From NCBI GenBank assembly GCA_947568835.1, contig OX387610.1, positions 6,907,501 to 6,971,500 on the forward strand: a stretch of DNA of 64,000 nucleotides, read 5' to 3'. The notes below the pieces were generated by a model. The model was given only the letters and a program-made list of their open reading frames with translations. It was not told the origin of the DNA and did not search any database. The position numbers were made by a program, and so were the translations under genes. The stretch comes from Protonemura montana. Lineage: Eukaryota > Arthropoda > Insecta > Plecoptera > Nemouridae. Shown in pieces: positions 1-28,242 of the stretch; position 1 is the first letter of the stretch, and each line of letters begins with the position of its first letter.

Positions 1-400
1 CCTGAACTGTCCAAACGCCGCAGCCTGAAGCCCACAACGAAACAACCCAGTGCTTGTTTCGCCCAAACAAACGACGCTCGACGTAAGTCTATCCATTAAA
101 GTCGCCCAGGGTGCACGATCCTGTTACAGCACCCCTAACAAAGGGTGCTTACGTTTAACAACTCCCATACACACCCTCGCACGAAATCACACACCCCTTA
201 TCTGGCCGTGGTGGTGTTTTATACCCCACCCCATATAACTGGCAGATGGGATGCACACAGATGTGTCCAAAAGTCACTCCCTGAAGCTAAGAGCGTTGCT
301 CTGATAGGGATGGGGTAAAACAGTCGAATTTAATAATTTCAGAGAATTGGTGGTGTGGTTGATTAACCAAGTTTAGATTGTTTGTTCGAATTAGCGCGGG

Positions 401-900
401 GTTACAGTCTAGCCCGTTAGAGGAGATACCATCCCAAGGTCTGCCAAATGCAATGCTACCAGCTAATTAATGGAATTTCAGTAAAGATTTAAATGTGGGA
501 TTTGAAAATACTTGTTATTTATGCAAAAATATTCCCAAGATTGTTGTATGTAGAATAATTCTTGTAGTTGTTTGAAAAACAAAACATTTTGGCACGGCAA
601 AACCGTTTGAGTAAAATGAAAATGGCGGACATCAGCGGAGATGATTTCTAGTGTTTTTAAAGAAAATTACGGTTGAACTGCAGGTCCCTCATAACGACCG
701 GTGGTGGATCCACTGTGTTCTCTCGCCATGTGTTTTCGTTGACCCCTGTTAGCTCTTTTTATCTGGCTGACTACGTAGCATTGCACTTCATCGATTGCGG
801 CAGCGGTGGCACACCGTTTCGTATACGAAATTGTTTTAAATCGACCGACCATTTTTTGTTTCGTTTAGTGGATATTTGAAGCTTACTCGCCGTTCAGGGT
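401..900 (+). repeat. Dispersed element, copy 1 (one minisatellite unit plus flank)
   Basis: It carries one copy of the tract TACAGTCTAGCCCGT that is tandemly repeated at 42.5-43.0 kb. About 160 bp further on, the block from about 580 to 730 (AACAAAACA, GGCACGGCAAAA, CATCAGCGGA, ACGACCGGTGG) reappears diverged at about 50180-50320, next to two further units. Unit and flank therefore seem to travel together as one old mobile element. The ends are not defined. Confidence 0.5.
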
Positions 901-1573
901 TTCACAATATTTCACTCTCATAACTCGATGAAATTGCTGCGGGGGTTGATGAACCCACTGGCGAAGGTTGATTTTATGACCGGTGCAGAAAGTGCCCTGT
1001 GCAATGTGTTAATAGGAGATGCGCAGATAAAACAACGGAAAGTTTACATAATAGGTAGTGTAATTATGCAATAAAATAGTTTTCGTTTAGATGTACATTA
1101 TTTTGACAAACAATAAGCTGTACGGCCTCGACGCTTTCGTCGCCATATCAATAATTCATGGCTAACACATATCGATCATATTGTCTTCTGATGTGCCTAA
1201 TGCATATGACACGACCGTTACAAAAATTCGAATAATTCGTACCATGCACGTTTTTTTTAAACGTTCTGCTAAACATCGTCGGTTTACTTTACGCCATCAT
1301 AATTATAAAATCATCTGACTTATTTTCGCCATTAAATAACCCCAAATTAGCATGTGGCTTTCAGCAGACAGGTAATATTTCACTTAAATGTATGCTCAGC
1401 TGGTCTCTTCTAGCTAACCCAACTGTGAAACCATGTACCTCACGGGGCGTATAGAGATAGGGACATGCAGATTCAATTAGGGGGTTGAATCTACGCTACA
1501 ATCAATTAGGTAATGTCCAAACAACCACGCACTCATGTCCACAACATGATGCGTGAGCGTATATGGTGTCAAG

Positions 1574-1696
1574 ACACACACACACACGAACGGCCAGACC
1601 GGAAACAGGAAAGTGCAGCTGTACTAGTGCAGAATACGTAATTCCCTTGTGCTGGCCGGTCTGCTGTTGGTGTGGCAGGCAGGCAGGCAGGCAGGC
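1574..1696. repeat. Microsatellites (CA)n and (CAGG)n
   Basis: A short CA run lies near 1574-1590 and a run of about six CAGG units at 1674-1696. A GGT run follows near 1812-1830. They are ordinary simple repeats. Confidence 0.85.
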
Positions 1697-3497
1697 GTAC
1701 ACACATTATTTAAAATACTAACTAGTACTGGTACTAACAAGTTCTAACAACTGCTCGCTAAGTTACTTTGTTTTCATTTTCACTTGTTCAGAGTCCAAGT
1801 CACTTTAGTGCATAGGTGGTGGTGGTGGTGGTTACAGTTTGAATTACCCAGGACTCGAGTATACACAGTATTGGGAAGTTAAGTTTTACTGTTTTATTTC
1901 TTATGTTTGGAGCAAAATAATTCGTTTCTTTCAGTATACAGCCTCCGTTCGCTTCAAAATATCTCCCATCATTTACCAACTTGTTTTTCGAAATTTCATT
2001 TAAGTTATTGGAATTTTCTTGGAATGACATTGAAAGGTTAAGACAAGCATGCTCTCCCATCTTAAAACTCTAGATCTTCAGCCCGATAACCTTCACCAAC
2101 TAGATTTGCTACATTTCATGAAGTTTTAGCATTTTTCTTGGAACATTGGTACATTGCAGTGGCATACCAGGCTTGCTTTACCGAACTGGCTAACGGGACC
2201 TTACAATGAGCAAATTAAAACAAAAAATCCATATGCATTTGCATCATATTTGCCTCAACGATTTTACACAAAATTGATACAATATTCGAGGTCGTACGCA
2301 CAAATCGTTACCTCAATTGCCCTTTTTAGGACACACCGAGAGGCTTGCCAGAAGCCGAATCATAATCCAAATATCACACATTATTATAGTACATCCCAAA
2401 AACTCCGGTGCGCTGATTTTAACCGTTTGCAAGTGGCAATTAGGCGGGTCATTATGCGATTCTTGTAGGGTGTCAACATTTTAACCCTACTCAAATTCGC
2501 CATCTAAGCTGTTTTGCCGACTCACATTCACCTATTCTCATCTTTTTCCGTCAAATGATCACCAGAAATAGAACTGCAATGCAATGGAATACATTCGCAG
2601 CGTTGCCTAATCAATCTATTCTGACAACATGTTTCAGAGGTAAATATTTATTTATTTACTGTTCCATTTCACTGTACCATCTTGTGTAAGATTTTATTTT
2701 GCTCATACTAGCTTTGAAATTTTTCGTTGGATTTGACTTCTACAAATGCGTGACAAATGCGTACACAATGTGTTAAGAAATCGATTTAAGTAAGTTTTTG
2801 GGACACACTATACCTTCTTGCCCTTGTTCTGTAAGTGCCACAACCATTTTAAAATCTCAGCCACACTATGGTCGACCACCGTGGTGGTCTGTAACGATTT
2901 CCTATACACCCAATAGTTTGACCTCGGCCTGGGGCATCTAGCAGCAGCTGGTAATTGACATCTTAGCGCCATACATGGACCATTCGCCGGCACTTGACCT
3001 CAGCGGCGTCGCTATCACGCTGCTGCACCTGCCGATATTATCGGCTACCATGAGTGTGCAAGAGCGGGCGGCAATCAAAATGATCAGGCACGTCGTTGTT
3101 TCATTGCCGTCATCAGGTGTCTGGGAGTAAGGCCAATTTACGAAGTTGTGGCGGAACACCTTATTGGTCAACTTATACTTCGATTTGCCGCGAGAATCTG
3201 CGCTTACTATTTAGAGCAGTTGCTGATACGTGTGTGTAAATTGTGGTCAGACTCTTGTTGTGATGCCACTTTTCTGATGATGCCCCACTTCTACAATATA
3301 GGGGTCCGCTAGCGGGTAGGAACTCAGGTTTTTTTGTGGGATTTCACCAATTGAACGTGATTTGTTGATGAAACGCGTGCAAGAAGTTTACAGCACCCGA
3401 AGAAAAATGACATGAACAAGTGAGAAGTTTGGAATTGGTGTACAAATGATACAAGAAATTAATATCGCTAGTTTTTTTTTTAATTCCACCAATTCAG

Positions 3498-3513
3498 CCC
3501 CCCCCCCCCCCCC
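3498..3513. repeat. Poly-C run (16 nt)
   Basis: An uninterrupted C run in otherwise AT-rich DNA. Its true length is uncertain in any assembly. Confidence 0.9.
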
Positions 3514-3835
3514 TAACCGTTCGGTTGAAATACTCCTTGCACCCATCGGTTTTCAGCACTACACCAAGTGCTGGACGTTAAAATTATGAGCTTTTTAAAT
3601 TGTTTAAGGTGTAACCGATCCCAACCACTGTTATTTTCATTCAGATTATTTTATAGATTTTTCCAACCAAACTTCTTCCAAGTTTCTTGTGTAGTAGAGA
3701 GACTTCGTTTTCGTTAATTAGAAAGCATTTTCCCACCGATTGTTTTAGCGATCATCTAACCGTGAGAATTGATATCTGTAAACCATTCAGATATGGTTAA
3801 AGCTACTTGCAAATTTTATCCTCTTGGAAAGCGAT

Positions 3836-3931
3836 GGGTTCTAAATATAGGGTTCTAAATATTTAGAACCCTAAATATTTAGAACCCTAAATATTTAAAT
3901 ATTTAGATTAAATATTTTATAGGGTTCTAAA
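3836..3931. repeat. Palindromic AT-rich array
   Basis: The motif GGGTTCTAAATATTTAGAAC and its shorter forms recur several times, in an arrangement that reads nearly the same on both strands. Single-stranded DNA here should fold into a long hairpin. It could be a degenerate tandem repeat or the core of a foldback element. Confidence 0.75.
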
Positions 3932-4604
3932 TTTGCCATTAGGAAGATCCATTTAGAGAACCACTAAATGGGCTCTGACCAAAAAAGATTTTTAGGGTGG
4001 AACAACACTTATTGATATGCTATTGATTTCTTTGTGGTAATAGATCTGCATTAAAAAATTGCTAATCTTAAGGTGTTTCATGACCATCTTCTCAAGGCCT
4101 GAAAAGATTCACTTCTTACCTACTCACCGCCGCTTCCTTGGACATAAAAAAAAACGACACCATATACGGCTTTCTTCGAGTTGGCAAAATACATTGATAA
4201 GACTATGATGTATTGACATAAACTTATCTATAAACTCAATGGTATTGATAAATGGCAGATAAATGTAATTCCGTCATTTTAATGTATTGGATTGACATTT
4301 CTCACCTCAAGTCTTTGCCTCAGCATGGCATTGGCGAATCCACTTCTAGCAAGAAAAGCATTATGATTTATGCTCGACCAGGAGATGATCGTTTCATGAC
4401 TACACATACATCAATAATAACTTCATCGTGTTCTTAATGCCATTTATAGAAAGTGGTACTGTTTACTCGTGCTTTTAGAAATTAAAAGTGTATGGTGATA
4501 AACGACGAAAATAAACGTGACCTTGCAATATAGGTGAAACGATGACGCGTTGGATTGCGTCGCTGCACTTCAAGATGGTTATCTTGTCAACAAAGCCACG
4601 TGAA

Positions 4605-4750
4605 ACGAGCTAGCTGTCGAAACGCTTCTCTACGACAAGCAAGCTGTCTAAACGCCTCTATCTAGGACGAGCAAGCTATCTAAACGCCTCTCTGCGACGA
4701 GGAAGCTGTCTAAACGCCTCTCTAGGATGAGCAAAGTGTCTGCACGCATC
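4605..4750 (+). repeat. Short tandem array, about 37-bp unit, 4 copies
   Basis: The sequence GAGCAAGCTGTCTAAACGCC and close variants occur four times, separated by TCTCTACGAC or TCTAGGACGA-like stretches. A CpG-rich segment follows directly (about 4760-5130). No function is evident. Confidence 0.75.
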
Positions 4751-6949
4751 CACAGAAAGTTTATTCCAGTGAAACCGCCGCTTCGCAATCCTCCATTCCA
4801 CGGGTCGACCACCTATACTCCATCACCATGTCTCGAAGTCCTTGATGCAAGACTCCTCTCTTCACCACGTCTATTCATAGCTTCATTATCACCTCCTTTC
4901 ATTTCCTCGTTCCAGCGCAGACACCCGGTTGCCCGCGCTTTGCACCGAGTGTTCCGTTGTTTATTTGGAAGGTTTTCTACCCAAGGGAGGGCTCGTGGTG
5001 GCGTCGCCACGGAGAGGACGCCGTCAGTGCAATACAGAGCCCCACCGAGGGAGTCTGACTACGCGTAGGTCGACGTTGTGATTTTACTCTGCTGAACAGT
5101 GCGACGCGGTCCTCGTGTGGTATATTTCGCCGAATGTTGTGTGAAGAAATTATTTTTTCATAGCCCGCCGCGGTCTGTCTGTGTTTTATTTTTTCGAAAT
5201 TAGGGATTGTTTAGGTGTTTCGTTCTTACTTTTAGTCTTGGTGAGGCCTTGTATCGAAGTCCAATTAGAACGATTTTTAATTAAACATGTCGCTATTCAA
5301 CCAAAAAACCTCAATTTAACCTAGATATGGTAATAAACGGAAACTGTGATACCATTTTACAGTTTCCTTATTCGATTACAACGCAGGAAAATAAGAAGAC
5401 AAACGCAGTTACCAGCAGGTTAAACACGGGAATTAATAGGATAAACATGAGAGTAAATAGGATGAAAGCAGGATAAACAGGTTAAACGCGTTGATTTCGA
5501 TACAAAAGTCAACACTTTATTACAGCGTTATTCTATATTTTGTTGACGACCTAGGACCGACCGGCGACTGCAAAACATCACTTTGTTTCCCGCCGCTTGG
5601 AATAGTCATGTTTGTAATGTTTCATACGCGTTATTCAAAGCATTGCTTTATAATTCGCTGTGGGACCGTTTTGAACGCATTAAGCCAATCCATTGTCGAC
5701 CCCTCCCGCCCCTTCACCCGGGGTCACGAACACGCCTACACTCTATTTAATGCAGAATTTCTACCCTAGACTAGGGTCAAGATAATACGGTTACTCTAAT
5801 CATACGTTTAATTGCATGCAATTAGGTAAGTCACCGACAAAAATGCAGAACTTAACTCGATGGTTGAAGTGGTACATAAACGTATGCAGACTGCATTGCT
5901 GTGCATTCCCGTTATTGAAAGCTAGATGAAACGCACGCCGACCTGAAGGAGAATTGTGAGCTTGCCCCCCCGTGGCGGCGTTGATTGAGCGAACGATGTG
6001 GATCTTAGCGTCGAACCGTGGATTTCGCTTGAGAGCAATTTTGGGTCTTGTGCACTTGCTACAGCACAGAGGCGAGAACGGAAAGAGGAAGAAGGAAACG
6101 ACAGGCGATTGCAGACGACGACGACGACGGCGGCGGCGTTTTAGTATTTTTAGCCGCGCACTTCCCTTCGCGATAGCATTGACACTCGATGGTAAAAATA
6201 CACTTCCGGCGTGCGAAAAGTCCCGAGCTCGAATTCCAGTTGCAACACTCTTGAGTACCTATTACTGACATCTTCTCAATTCTGATATCTTATGTTACCA
6301 CGGGTGTCTCATGGCCTAGCATAGAGCTTGCAGTTACTTTAAAAGTCTGAGAGCCATGGAGATGCTGAGATGGCCTGTCAGAGCTTCTAAATTACAATTA
6401 ATCGTAACGGAGTGATGGTTTCCCTTTTTTCCGTAGTGAGATAGGGAATTAGTTTTTGTAAAATATGCCATTCTTGGAAAACTTGGGAGCGATTTAAGTT
6501 AAAAATGATTAGCCACAAGCCGGCTAGGGAGAGTAGGGATTTCCCTCTGACTAACTTTGGACCCTAGGACCCAGAAATAATTTCGCAGAATAGTTTACAA
6601 CAAATTGGTAATAAATAGAACAGTAACGCTCGACGAGGATTTCCTAATTTCATTAGCGAATTTCTTGTCGTGGGTGGTGATAAGATATCGAGTTGCTACT
6701 CGAGGGAATGGTTGTTGAGTCTCGTCCGGATATATCATGCCACTGAGTCAGAAGCTGGGAACATGAGCATTACAGGGAACCAATTCCATTGGGGGTTGGG
6801 ATCAGACCTCCGTTGACTTCCCAGTAGTTGCTTTTTGCCACAACCGAACTTTTTAAGTGTATCTATAATCCATATCCCTTGGTAAAGTGTATTCCAAAAA
6901 CGGAGGTGAAGCTATTCTTCAATTCTTCTAAAAATGAAACGTTTTTTCA

Positions 6950-7256
6950 CGCATATGTAGAAACAAATATTTACCCCTAAAACGTGTTACCTGTCAGAAT
7001 TGGTTGATTTGGCTGCGTTGTCGAGTGTATCTGCTATCAAGAACTTGCATTGCGATTCGATATCTGATGGTTACGTGATGGGAAAGGGTGAGGGTAGGTA
7101 CGTGAGTTGGCAACACAGCCTAGACGGCCGAATCGAGACTGGTTGCTACTTACTTGACAAGATACACATGAAACGAACAAAGACTCCTGGTTTCACTGGC
7201 AAAGTTGCAAACACTGCACATCCGTTTTTGGGACGCACTGTACCACTGGAGTTATA
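6950..7256 (+). repeat. Dispersed repeat, pair member 1
   Basis: About 290 bp shows recurring similarity to 41480-41745: GTAGAA..CAATATTTACC, CTGTCAGA.TTG.TTGATT.GGCTG.GTTGTCGA, CACAGCCTAGACGG, and a closing stretch near GAGTTATAG. It is a diverged dispersed repeat with no coding signal. Confidence 0.5.
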
Positions 7257-7999
7257 GATTACCAAGCAGTAATATGATTCAAATTTGTATTTCGTATCTA
7301 TCAATGGTCTGATAACCCTGGCAATGCTTTGAATCAATTGCGAATATTGAAACATAACCACGACATGGCGATACAGTGACAGCGAAGACTGAAATGCTCT
7401 CATCAATCAATGACACATTCTTGAAAATATCTCAAGATCAGAGTAATCTGTTTCAGAAATCAGTGGTCGAGATTTTCACGAATTTTATCTCAATTCCACA
7501 AAGAGCATGCTTCAAATTCCAGTTCGGGATTCATGAAATATAATTATATATTATTCTGATAGCTGTCAGTCACTCTTATTTTTTATCAACTCTTCAGTCC
7601 CTATTATTATTAATTAGTTGCACATGGCTCAATGGCGTGATTATATAGTTGCAGACCCAAATTGCATCTGAGAATGACAGAATTGGCAGTGTACATTTAC
7701 TTGTACAGACTATCTGGCATCTGACAGTATTTAATAATTTCTTAAATGTAAATACATTTTTGATGACTCAAACAAAAAAGTTCTTATACTGTTACTGTAC
7801 CAAATAAGACAAACCCCAAACAAATCCTTTACAGAAACACAATTCAAATGGAATCGGGAAACAAATTACGAAAGATGTCCAACTGAAAACGATTGAAACG
7901 ATAGCTAACTTTCTGCTTGACTCGTTGGCAAACTGAACTGTGATTCTGAGTTGGGGGTGCACCCGTCGATAGTCGCTAGTGTGTCGATCCGACGGACAT

Positions 8000-8157
8000 G
8001 TTGTTCGAGTCGCGTTGCGCTCCGTTCGGCTGCGGCTCGCGAAACCGCGGGGCACTTTTGTGCGCTGTGCTACAGTGCGCGAGTACGCCCAACGACCATT
8101 TTGTGTACAACGCTTGGGTCTTTCAGCCTGTCAATGCGACGAACAAACAGTCGGGGT
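8000..8157 (+). other. Possible non-coding first exon or CpG promoter of the FAK gene
   Basis: A CpG-rich stretch stands out from AT-rich surroundings and ends at CAGTCGGG followed by GTAAAA, a usable splice donor. The next good acceptor downstream in this orientation is at 8608, directly before the FAK start exon. Linking the two is a guess; the donor is mediocre and no TATA box or initiator stands out. Confidence 0.25.
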
Positions 8158-8384
8158 AAAAAATTATTATTGCACAATTTTTTTTCTAAATGGAGCAAAC
8201 CTGGAAAAATGTGCAACACTTTTGGATTATGGATTAGTTGGATTATGTGAATAGGGACGGCCCAGTCTGACCTTCGAATTAGCACAGACTCTGAGGTGCT
8301 ATGTAATACATGTTCTTCTTAAATTCGCCTTAACCACTCTCCTTCTGAAGATCCCTTATCCCACCAAGTGTGGCTGGAGTCTGT

Positions 8385-8480
8385 GTGCCCGTAAAACTCA
8401 GTTAAAAGAGCATCCGACCGGCAATCGGAAGTCCCGTGTTCATATCCCGGTTTTGTTGCACATTAATAATATGAAAAAAC
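8385..8480 (+). repeat. tRNA-derived SINE head (degenerate)
   Basis: AACTCAGTTAAAAGAGC resembles a tRNA A box and GTGTTCATATCCCGG a B box. The block GGCAATCGGAAG between them is shared with the better copy at 18845-18975. It cannot form a full cloverleaf, so it is a SINE relic and not a tRNA gene. Confidence 0.55.
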
Positions 8481-8610
8481 CACTAGGGGTGCTGCAGTGG
8501 ATGCAACAGATTCCATCACCATGAACCATATGAACCACAATGTCTTTCCAAAGTGTAAAATGTTTATGCTACCAGACCTAACCTCTCTTTTGTTTGCTTG
8601 TGTTGCAGGC

Positions 8611-8642
8611 ATGAGTCGTTGGAGTGCGCGGCGGCGGGCGTC

Positions 8643-8646
<4 letters not shown>
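8611..8646 (+). other. Short upstream ORF overlapping the FAK start (ATGA)
   Basis: Two bases after the splice acceptor an ATG opens an 11-codon reading frame (MSRWSARRRAS) whose TGA stop overlaps the FAK ATG in the tetranucleotide ATGA at 8643-8646. If the mRNA begins near this exon, ribosomes would meet this ATG first, and FAK would need leaky scanning or reinitiation. The FAK frame is also open upstream to the acceptor (HESLECAAAGV before the Met), so the true start might instead lie in an earlier exon. Confidence 0.45.
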
Positions 8647-24827
<16,181 letters not shown>

Positions 24828-25519
24828 CGGCAATCTAGTCGAGACGTGGAGAACTAGGGTTTGCTTTGAAGCGCCGACCGATTCGGAGTTTTCGCAAGCA
24901 CTGGAGAAAATGTGGACGTCTTTGTTGAGCAGTATATTAAGCTGGTACATGACAAATTTTTAATAATATTATAGATGTGATTGAATGACAGAAGTATTGA
25001 AATGGGAACCCATTTCATCCTAGAGGTAGTTTGATACACTGTGAACCATAGACGACAGCATTTTCTCCTTTAATCTAGGTGGAAGTGATCCACCCGTAAA
25101 CTGTGAATTCTTCAATTATTTTCAATGCTGACAACAAAATTCTGGTTTGATTATGGACCAGATGTTGACGTTGAAAATTCTTAGGGTAGGTCTGCGACAG
25201 GAATGAAGGTGACCTTGGATCATTGCTACCAAACCGATTGAGATGTTTCGGCATCTCTTTGCCAATATTAGGTTGTTTCTGCTGAATTCTGACTCCATTT
25301 CCACACTTATGATTGGAATTGCAACATCTGATGCATTTGGAAGTTGCACAAAGGGAAAGGAGTATACTTACAGTAATTAAAAGATATTTTGAGGAAACCT
25401 CCATAGTTTGTTAATACACCACACTTGCTGAACTGATTTTCCAGATTAGTGCATTTATACAAATAAGCCAATGAGACAAAATGAACAATTCAGATTGGTA
25501 ATATTACATTATAAATAAA
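24828..25519 (+). terminator. FAK 3' UTR with candidate poly(A) signals
   Basis: After the stop codon the sequence turns AT-rich. AATAAA occurs at 25514-25519 and ATTAAA near 25377. The first would give a 3' UTR of about 700 nt. Two minus-strand ORFs overlap or abut this region, so FAK may converge with a small antisense gene. Confidence 0.4.
25075..25404 (-). CDS. Candidate small secreted protein, unrecognised
   Basis: A 109-codon ORF opens with a signal-peptide-like stretch (MEVSSKYLLITVSILLSLC, cleavage plausible after ATSKC or nearby). A short Cys-rich patch follows (CIRCCNSNHKC), then a basic, hydrophilic remainder. TATAAA lies on the same strand at 25459-25454, 50 nt before the ATG, a good distance for a short 5' UTR, and ATTAAA follows the stop. 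Against this, a consensus donor (GTAAGT) falls inside the signal-like segment and the ORF overlaps the FAK 3' UTR. No family recognised; possibly a peptide precursor. Confidence 0.3.
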   Translation of the reverse strand: MEVSSKYLLITVSILLSLCATSKCIRCCNSNHKCGNGVRIQQKQPNIGKEMPKHLNRFGSNDPRSPSFLSQTYPKNFQRQHLVHNQTRILLSALKIIEEFTVYGWITST

Positions 25520-25522
25520 TAC

Positions 25523-25747
25523 TCAAATTGTGAAGCTATCATGCAGGGCTGCAGCTAGCAACGATCCAAGCCCATCATCCGAACTTTGCTGTGAGCTGGA
25601 TGCCGTAGAGCCAGGTTGCTGATTTATTTCGACAATTTTATTCGCTACATCGACATAGCGTGATGCACGAAGCAAGGTTCGCATCGGTAGATAAAGCCAC
25701 ATCAAGATTCCTTGCAAATATTCCAAGATACCAGGCAAATGAGCCAT
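25523..25747 (-). CDS. Candidate 74-residue protein with hydrophobic N-terminus
   Basis: From the ATG at 25747 the ORF encodes MAHLPGILEYLQGILMWLYL, a possible membrane segment, then a basic patch (RTLLRASRY), a helix-like stretch and a Ser/Gln-rich C-terminus ending DSFTI. It lies just upstream of the other small minus-strand ORF, 118 nt from that one's ATG, so the two could share a transcript. I recognise no homologue. Codon use is unremarkable and a chance ORF is possible. Confidence 0.25.
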   Translation of the reverse strand: MAHLPGILEYLQGILMWLYLPMRTLLRASRYVDVANKIVEINQQPGSTASSSQQSSDDGLGSLLAAALHDSFTI

Positions 25748-25756
25748 TTGTTTCAA

Positions 25757-28220
25757 CTAAGCAGCTAGCCGTGTTTCGCTACAAATTCAAGTCAAAGCCA
25801 ACGCCATTTCGAGGTTAGATACTCGGAAAGGCAAGCGGTCTATTTACGAGGCGGGCAGCTAGCTAGCCGACAGAAACGCGATAACCAAATCAAATAATTC
25901 CGTATTTCTTAGCTACAGTTGTGCTTTGCATTTACGTTGTTTGTTCTTTTTTTTTATATAACAAAGGTAGGGTGAGATTCCGTTGTAAATATATGTTTAT
26001 TTTCGTAACGACGCTTGTTTCGTGCGAGTGTGAGTGTGTGTGTGTGTGGATTGCGTCAAGTCGGCGTGACTTTTCTGTCACGGAAACGTTAGCTAGTGGG
26101 GAATAGCGACGGCAGGAGAATGCTCTGGCGACAAGGTTGGAAGGGAAATTCTAACTCCATTTTTGTTCGATGCCATCATTCAATTACCTAAATTTAAAAA
26201 CAACTGTCATCGACAATGCTATAATTTGATGATAAAGAACCAGACTATTTACCTGTAATATAGGAAAATATAAAAATGCTACTCAGGCCACAGGTTTATG
26301 CATCAAAACCAATCTCTGTTTTTTACTATTGTTAGTTATGGCACAGTTCTGGTATCAAATATTGAGAAATGTCAATATATATTACAAATTGTCTACTCGT
26401 TAGAAAACAGCAAAGATTTAGTGCCCTCAGGATAAAATATTTATGGTTGATCTTGGCACTCTAAAGTGCTTCTGCAACAAAAACAATTGAACAAAGTTGG
26501 CTCGGAGAATCGAACCTGGTTTTTGTTGACCGTGCCAGAGCATATTACTTGCCGTTGATTCCCGCAGAAAGCTCTAGTCCCGACATTCCCAAGGGACCGA
26601 GTATGTCCAGGGATCTCAGCCACGCTACAGTCTGTATATTGTAACTACTTCTCTCTAGATGTGAATACAATATAGTCTTCAAACACACTCGCTGTCCTTT
26701 ATTTCTCTTGCTGGGTTAGTATTATGTGTGCCTTAATTCATATGTTATGAGTCGCATGCTAGTAAAGGGTAAGACATGTGGATTTGTAAGGTCCGCTTGT
26801 AATTCACACTAAACATTCCAGACAAGTTACTTACTCTTAGCTGCACTTCGTCATTCTGGCTGTCAAACAATAATGGGTAGGAAACTGACTAGCAAAAAAA
26901 CACAATCAAACTGCTGAATCCACATTTTTTGTTATAATTTACATTGAACTCATAAAATAGCAAACCCTACCTCAGTCCCTGAGCTCCTAACTCTCACTTA
27001 CAAGTCTTAACCACAAGGATAATCGCTAGGTAATCAATTTCATACACCTCCGTGGCATCTTCCTAATTCCTTTAAGTCCAGCTTCTGAATTAATTGCTCT
27101 TCGATGATGCTGATACTTGTAACCCATTCTTTTCTCTAAGCTTGTACCATTTGCGTCTCTCAGGCTCAATCCTGTTCTGGTCTGAACGCTGTCACCTGAG
27201 AAGGTTCCTGGCACTGTCATGTCATTCGATGTCCCTAGTGGTCACACAGTCAAAATTGTTGTCTGCTTGTTGGTATCGCCTTCCTGATCCCATGGTTTCT
27301 GAACTTACAGACACGCCATAATATCGCCTATGAAGGCGTAGGAGAGTGCCATTAAAATGACAGAATCCGACCGTGCCCACCACAACCTACCTCAAACTCC
27401 CATGGGTATCACAATGCACCGTGTGTGTGTCTTCTATCATTGCTAAATGGCGGTTCCCAATTCGACTCCTTGCCATGATTAATTTGAAACCAACACCATT
27501 TAAACGCTAAATTTAAATTACATACGCCATCTCGACAGAAAAGGCGCAACGTGGCGCAACCCATTACCAGCAATTCCAACCTCACCACAAAGCAGCTTTA
27601 GTTAAATTCTGGCGTTTATAGATTTATTAGCTAATCACAGATAGAATCCTTAGATTTTTGGGGGTTGTTACTATGGAAGTAATGAGCCTAAACTAAGCTT
27701 TGCGATCTAACCCAGGTGTCATCCTAATTTCTGGTGGGCAACTTATATATTTTCAGAGAACACAGCCTTACAAAATAAGTAACTAAAGGGCATTTTTGGC
27801 ACTTTTCATAACTATACTGAAACGTTTGAATATAGCATTTTAGTTTCTAGCTTGAAAAAAAAAACTTTCCTAGATTCAGCATTTGATCATTATGGAGATG
27901 CTGAGATCACTCGGCAGTTTTACTGCAGTCATTTTAAGGCAATGCTAGATGGACAATGCATGTAAACATTAATCCAGAATGAAAGAGCAAAACATTATGT
28001 AAATACAAAGTTTTCTGACTAAATTACTTCGCTGATATGAGTTTGCCACCTCATTACAAACTTGACAATCAGATTGTAAAGTTTTGCAATAACTTCAATT
28101 GAGCTTACCAACAGCTTACTGGTGCTGAAATAAAAATGTCATTAGACCATGGAAAGAAAGTAGGATTCTTATGGTCAGGTAAGATGGTTTCTGAAATAAA
28201 CCATCACTGCATTTTGTTAG
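25757..28220. other. Intergenic stretch, no gene seen
   Basis: No supported coding region. It contains a TG/GAGTG microsatellite near 26018-26048 and a tRNA-like SINE relic on the minus strand near 26470-26580 (CAGGTTCGATTCTCC resembles a B box). The rest is AT-rich sequence without recognisable structure. Confidence 0.55.
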
Positions 28221-28227
28221 CCAAAGG

Positions 28228-28242
28228 TTTATTACTTTATTA
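28228..28242 (-). terminator. Elongin C poly(A) signals
   Basis: Two minus-strand AATAAA hexamers (plus-strand TTTATT at 28228-28233 and 28236-28241) lie about 680 nt beyond the elongin C stop. No nearer canonical signal stood out. Confidence 0.45.

Larger units (their letters stand above)
1..7949. other. Gene-poor left flank
   Basis: I found no open reading frame here that resembles a known protein or joins to others through splice sites. The stretch holds microsatellites, a homopolymer run, a palindromic AT-rich array, a short tandem array and pieces of dispersed repeats that recur elsewhere in the window. CpG-rich patches at about 4730-5130 and 5930-6260 (the second with a GAC/CGG triplet run near 6115-6140) could be promoters or non-coding first exons of the kinase gene to the right, but nothing links them to it. 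Confidence 0.6.

Noticed and set aside
2154-2468. 104-codon plus ORF
   Set aside because: No motif, AT-rich codon use like the surrounding DNA, and no splice or promoter context.
4727-5068. 113-codon plus ORF with a 65-codon ORF opposite
   Set aside because: CpG-rich DNA keeps both strands open; the start lies in a tandem array and there is no protein similarity.
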